Below the pieces are notes generated by a model. That model saw only the letters and a list, made by a program, of their open reading frames with translations. It ran no database searches and was not told the origin of the DNA. This document shows, one piece after another, positions 60,639 through 64,000 of a DNA stretch of 64,000 nt. Within the stretch, counting starts at the first letter, position 1. Each line of letters begins with the position of its first letter. The translations under genes and the position numbers were made by a program. Source of the stretch: Brevibacillus fluminis (GTDB lineage: Bacteria > Bacillota > Bacilli > Brevibacillales > Brevibacillaceae); the NCBI RefSeq assembly GCF_003710825.1, contig NZ_RHHQ01000018.1, positions 62,001-126,000 on the forward strand, in the 5' to 3' direction.

Positions 60639-62013
60639 GTTCTTTCCCCCCCGCTTTCAGCGAACGGGCGCTGATGACATACTGCCTGCCATCCACCGTC
60701 TCTACCACCCATACCGGGTTTAATTCCACATAGCCTTGGAACATCTTGATTTGGTATGCCAGATACGCATTGTTGACCCGCCGCGTATCGATGTCTTTTG
60801 TCCGCAAATAACTGAATAGCTCGCTGCCCGACAAAATCGTCCATTCCTGATAATCGATATACTTGTCCAAATCCATCAACGATCGCTTCATGCTGACGAC
60901 TTGTCCATCTTCAAGCGTGACGTGGATCGCATCGATCTGGTCGCGGTTCATGCCGATCAGCGGATATGCGCCGACAAAGAGCCGAAACGTGATCTCATCG
61001 CCCTGCCCGTCGCCATCCTCTATTTTTTCAAACAAATATTCATCAGTCCAGCCCAAATGCTGGTTAATGAACGATACGCTTGCCCGCACCTTCTCCTCTT
61101 CGGTGACATCCGATTTGCCTTGCTGGAAAGCCGGATCTGTAAAGGTGATGGATTGCGCACTTTGCCCCATCTGAATGGCCCGACTGCCATCGGTATAAAT
61201 CGTTGTCCCATCCCGCTCGACAATCTGCCTGACCAATGCGCGGTCCAGGAAGAACGCGTCCATCAGCTCGGTTTCCGTGATCGGCAAGTAATTATAGCGA
61301 TACTGCCTCATGATCAATGGATCTTTCGGCAAGTAATAGATTTGCCAATACGGATTTGGGCGGTCATACACCGGAACATCCTTGTCCTGCATGGTATTGT
61401 CGGCGACGACCTTCAAAATCTGCTCGGGAAGCCGTTTGCCCACGGGCAAATACGACTCCTGCAAATCTTTCACGCTCACGACCGTCCGCGCACGCACGAC
61501 CTGCTTATCGCGTTTGGACATGAACAGGGCAAACACGACGTCATTATCCTTATCGTAGTACAGCCACAGCCGATCCATCTGCTTGAGTTGATCATACACT
61601 TCGCCGCGGAATGTAAACACCTTATTAATGATGGAAATGGGCACGGAATCGCGGTACAAAATCTCCAAGCCGATTCGATTTTGGGTCAAGTCCTCCCACT
61701 CCGCCTTCGACAGCGGATGTGGTGTGAAATCATAAAAATACCACTTTGCCATTTCCTTCGTAATAAAGCGGTACCAGTCATTGTTGGCGAGTGCCCGCGT
61801 GTGCTTGTTATCACCATAGTGAAAAACAATGGAATCAGGTCGCAGCAGCTCTTCCATTTGTTTTTCTTGGACCTGTTTCGCCTTTGTATAGGTCACCGGC
61901 TCGATATATTGGAACTCCGGCTGGTTATTCCACAAGAGGCTGGTTAACACAAAACTGGTGAGGATCAGCAGATTCAGCAGAACGGTCTTCCCTGACTCAA
62001 GCCAATTCCTCAT
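60625..62013 (-). CDS. walH: WalK regulatory membrane protein WalH (YycH)
   Basis: 462 residues. One membrane helix at 10-30 (LLNLLILTSFVLTSLLWNNQPEFQYIEP includes the usual FVLTSLLWNNQP phrase), then a long extracellular part with a two-domain YycH pattern. Works with WalI on the WalK kinase. ATG overlaps the walK stop codon (ATGA), so it is coupled. Confidence 0.93.
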   Translation of the reverse strand: MRNWLESGKTVLLNLLILTSFVLTSLLWNNQPEFQYIEPVTYTKAKQVQEKQMEELLRPDSIVFHYGDNKHTRALANNDWYRFITKEMAKWYFYDFTPHPLSKAEWEDLTQNRIGLEILYRDSVPISIINKVFTFRGEVYDQLKQMDRLWLYYDKDNDVVFALFMSKRDKQVVRARTVVSVKDLQESYLPVGKRLPEQILKVVADNTMQDKDVPVYDRPNPYWQIYYLPKDPLIMRQYRYNYLPITETELMDAFFLDRALVRQIVERDGTTIYTDGSRAIQMGQSAQSITFTDPAFQQGKSDVTEEEKVRASVSFINQHLGWTDEYLFEKIEDGDGQGDEITFRLFVGAYPLIGMNRDQIDAIHVTLEDGQVVSMKRSLMDLDKYIDYQEWTILSGSELFSYLRTKDIDTRRVNNAYLAYQIKMFQGYVELNPVWVVETVDGRQYVISARSLKAGGKEHGLE

Positions 62014-63830
62014 CGGCCCTCACCTCGCTTTTCAAACGATATCCAGAAGGTGACGGTCGTCCCTTCGTTCCACTCGCTCTCTATTGCGATTTCACCGCCG
62101 TGCGCATGAACCAGCTCACGGGCGATCGCAAGCCCCAAGCCTGTACCGCCCTGGCTGCGCGAACGCGCTTTGTCCACCCGGTAAAATCGCTCAAAAATGC
62201 GCTTCAAGTCGCGCTTGGGAATTCCGATTCCGGTATCGCTGATACTGACGTAAATCCGCTTTTGCTGCCAATTCAAGCTCAAGCCGAGCTGAATCGCGCC
62301 TCCTTCGGGCGTATACTTGATCGCATTGGAGATCAAATTGTCGAGCACCTGGTTGAGCACGTCGGGATCAGCTAGCACGTGCGGTACTTCCTTTGGTATC
62401 TCCAACGCAAAGGAAATTCCCTGCTGCTCGCTCTGCATCGCAAACCGGTCAGCCGCATATTTGAGCAAACGCCCGATGTCGATCTCCTTTTTGTGCAGAC
62501 GAATCCCTTGCGAGTCGAAGCGCGAGAGCTGCAGCAAATCGTTGACCAGCCGGATCATGCGCTCTGTCTCCGTCATCGTGACGCGGAGGAAACGATTGGA
62601 CAGCTCAGCATCGTCCACAGCTCCATCGACGAGTGCCTCGACATAGCTTTTAATGGTGGTGAGCGGCGTCCGCAGCTCATGGGAGACGTTGGCGACAAAT
62701 TCGCGGCGCTGCTGCTCAAGACGCTGCTGCTCGGTGACATCCTGCAGCACCGCGATGATGCCGCCCTTCTTCCCGCTATTTTGCTGCAGCGGAGTAAAGT
62801 TTACGCTGAGCATAACGATCTCCCGGTTTGCCAGCATCATTTCAATCAGAAGCGGCTCCTCCGCAAAAAGCGGCATTTCGTCTTCTGGGGGCAGTCGCAA
62901 TACATCATGCAGCGTTTTGCCTGCCGTTACCACATCGGTCATTTTCGTTTGCAGCATATCTTCGGCAGAAGGGTTCATCAAGATGATCTGCCCGTGTCGG
63001 TCGGCGGCGATTACCCCGTCACTCATGTTGCTAAGGATTCCAGCGAGCTTCTCCCGCTCTTCCTCTTGCTGCAAAATCGCCTCACGCAACCGAATCGTCA
63101 TATGGTTAAAGGCGACACCGAGCTGACCGATTTCATCTCCGCTGTACACCTTCACGGCCCGATCAAAATCACCTTCGGCAACCGCCTTGGCCTGTCTGGT
63201 CATTGCCTTCACCGGAGTGGTGATGGTCCGCGCTAACACGACACCAAGGCCAGCCGTAAACAGCAGGGCGATCCCAGTCCCCGTAGCCAAAATGTTGATG
63301 ATCTTGCGGATGGTCACATACATGCCTTCCATCGATGCGACCATATAGACCGCCCCATAAATGATATTGTCGCCTTTTACCGGTACGGCCAATACTTTGA
63401 CCCGCTCACCGGTGCGCGGGTCGATACGCAGCGATTCATTGCGCGTCCCCAGCAGCGCGACCGTCACTTCCGACTGGGTCGTGCGCTGGCCGATGATGCT
63501 CTTGTCGTTTCGGTTTGTGCTGATCACCTTGCCGTTTTGGTCGATGATTTGCACATCGCCCGTCTTGACCAGGCTGTAGACCAGATTGTCGATTCCTGCT
63601 TTGTCTTCCTGCGACTGGTCCTTACCGTCCCGCGCTGCGCGGAAATATCGCTCCACGTTGGCCGCGAGCAGCGTGCCCTGCGTATTCAATGTTTCGGAAA
63701 AGTTATTTGTATAGTAGCTTTCGACCTCACGAGCAAAATAAGCGCCGATAAACTGCATCGCCAGCAGAATCAGCAGCATGTACATTACGACGACTTTCCA
63801 TTGGATGGTTCGAAGAAAGCCAAGCCGCAT
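62010..63830 (-). CDS. walK: Essential cell-wall sensor kinase WalK (YycG)
   Basis: 606 residues: membrane helix 12-32, an extracytoplasmic PAS-like domain (35-180), second helix about 185-205, HAMP (205-258), PAS (265-370), HisKA with FVANVSHELRTPLTT (His near 383) and an ATPase domain (NAIKYTPEG, DTGIGIPKRDLKRIFERFYRVD, GGTGLGLAIAREL). This matches WalK of Bacillales. It phosphorylates WalR to control autolysins and wall turnover. Its ATG immediately follows the walR stop codon (TAAATG). Confidence 0.97.
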   Translation of the reverse strand: MRLGFLRTIQWKVVVMYMLLILLAMQFIGAYFAREVESYYTNNFSETLNTQGTLLAANVERYFRAARDGKDQSQEDKAGIDNLVYSLVKTGDVQIIDQNGKVISTNRNDKSIIGQRTTQSEVTVALLGTRNESLRIDPRTGERVKVLAVPVKGDNIIYGAVYMVASMEGMYVTIRKIINILATGTGIALLFTAGLGVVLARTITTPVKAMTRQAKAVAEGDFDRAVKVYSGDEIGQLGVAFNHMTIRLREAILQQEEEREKLAGILSNMSDGVIAADRHGQIILMNPSAEDMLQTKMTDVVTAGKTLHDVLRLPPEDEMPLFAEEPLLIEMMLANREIVMLSVNFTPLQQNSGKKGGIIAVLQDVTEQQRLEQQRREFVANVSHELRTPLTTIKSYVEALVDGAVDDAELSNRFLRVTMTETERMIRLVNDLLQLSRFDSQGIRLHKKEIDIGRLLKYAADRFAMQSEQQGISFALEIPKEVPHVLADPDVLNQVLDNLISNAIKYTPEGGAIQLGLSLNWQQKRIYVSISDTGIGIPKRDLKRIFERFYRVDKARSRSQGGTGLGLAIARELVHAHGGEIAIESEWNEGTTVTFWISFEKRGEGR

Positions 63831-64000
63831 TTACGCCGTTCCCCCTACGACGGGATTACGCAGTGTATAGCCCAAACCGCGTCGCGTTATAATGTATTTC
63901 GGCTGGCTGGGATCATCCTCGATCTTTTCGCGCAGACGTCGAATCGTGACGTCGACGGTACGGACATCACCGTAGTAATCAAAACCCCAAACCGCCTGAA
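63831..64000 (-). CDS. walR: Response regulator WalR, C-terminal end (5' part outside window)
   Basis: The last 56 residues of an OmpR-type winged helix: [34 protein letters not shown] and [12 protein letters not shown], which match WalR almost word for word. The gene runs off the right edge; the receiver domain is not in view. Stop codon abuts walK. Confidence 0.95.
   Translation of the reverse strand, partial: QAVWGFDYYGDVRTVDVTIRRLREKIEDDPSQPKYIITRRGLGYTLRNPVVGGTA

Noticed and set aside
60901-61947. 348-codon plus-strand frame opposite walH
   Set aside because: Mirror frame of a conserved gene, without a ribosome site or family features.

Overview
The window reads as chromosomal DNA of a Gram-positive, endospore-former-type bacterium of the Bacillales, most likely Brevibacillus or a close relative in Paenibacillaceae. 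The reasons are the walR-walK-walH-walI-walJ block with an htrC-like protease and rlmH at the right end, a yclNOPQ-type siderophore importer, a yjlC-ndh pair, a glnQHMP/glnKL block, a bacterial NO synthase, a T-box in front of trpS, Bacillus-like Shine-Dalgarno sites and frequent TTG/GTG starts. This is inference from gene content; no rRNA is present. Base composition is moderately GC-rich except for a clearly AT-rich patch at about 53.4-56.45 kb.

Layout. 1-7 kb: the 3' end of a HelD-like helicase, a drug-efflux MFS gene behind an operator-like palindrome, a small membrane protein, and a Fur-type siderophore ABC operon. 7-16 kb: a DUF1904 protein, a large MHYT-PAS-GGDEF-EAL protein, a four-gene operon resembling polyprenyl-phospho-pentose synthesis and transfer, and yjlC-ndh behind a Rex-like site. 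16-24 kb: NO synthase, the GlnK/GlnL two-component pair with a glutamine-type ABC importer, and a nitroreductase divergent from an ArsR regulator whose mRNA looks leaderless. 24-30 kb: an alkaline phosphatase with a four-hexamer Pho box, a MacB-like ABC transporter with a His-rich loop and a lipoprotein, and T-box/trpS. 30-37 kb: two regulators, a fosmidomycin-resistance-type MFS gene, and a small catabolic cluster (MHS transporter, HpcH/HpaI aldolase, cupin, DUF6282 hydrolase, GntR regulator).

37-42 kb holds the most unusual unit: two related GNAT-like proteins flank an ABC exporter that carries a C-terminal cyclic-nucleotide-binding domain, followed by a 39-codon gene that has its own promoter, a strong ribosome site and a terminator. 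I propose a peptide modification/export cassette; the function is inferred, the architecture is seen. 42-50 kb has ordinary accessory genes (oxidoreductase, VOC, MFS, SRPBCC, AraC regulators, methyltransferase, threonine-aldolase-like, HD-GYP). 50-56.5 kb is the most plastic part: YVTN beta-propeller, ankyrin protein, a decayed copy of the propeller gene end, DUF4062, and an AT-rich coiled-coil/deacetylase pair. 56.5-64 kb is the conserved wal region.

An 87-bp two-hairpin repeat occurs twice with 100% identity (1041-1127 and 47470-47556), once diverged (15970-16054) and once as a remnant (3064-3118). Two copies lie just upstream of genes in the same sense orientation. Several operator calls (Fur, Rex, Pho, T-box) fit the gene behind each one. 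No tRNA, rRNA, CRISPR array, transposase or integrase was seen.
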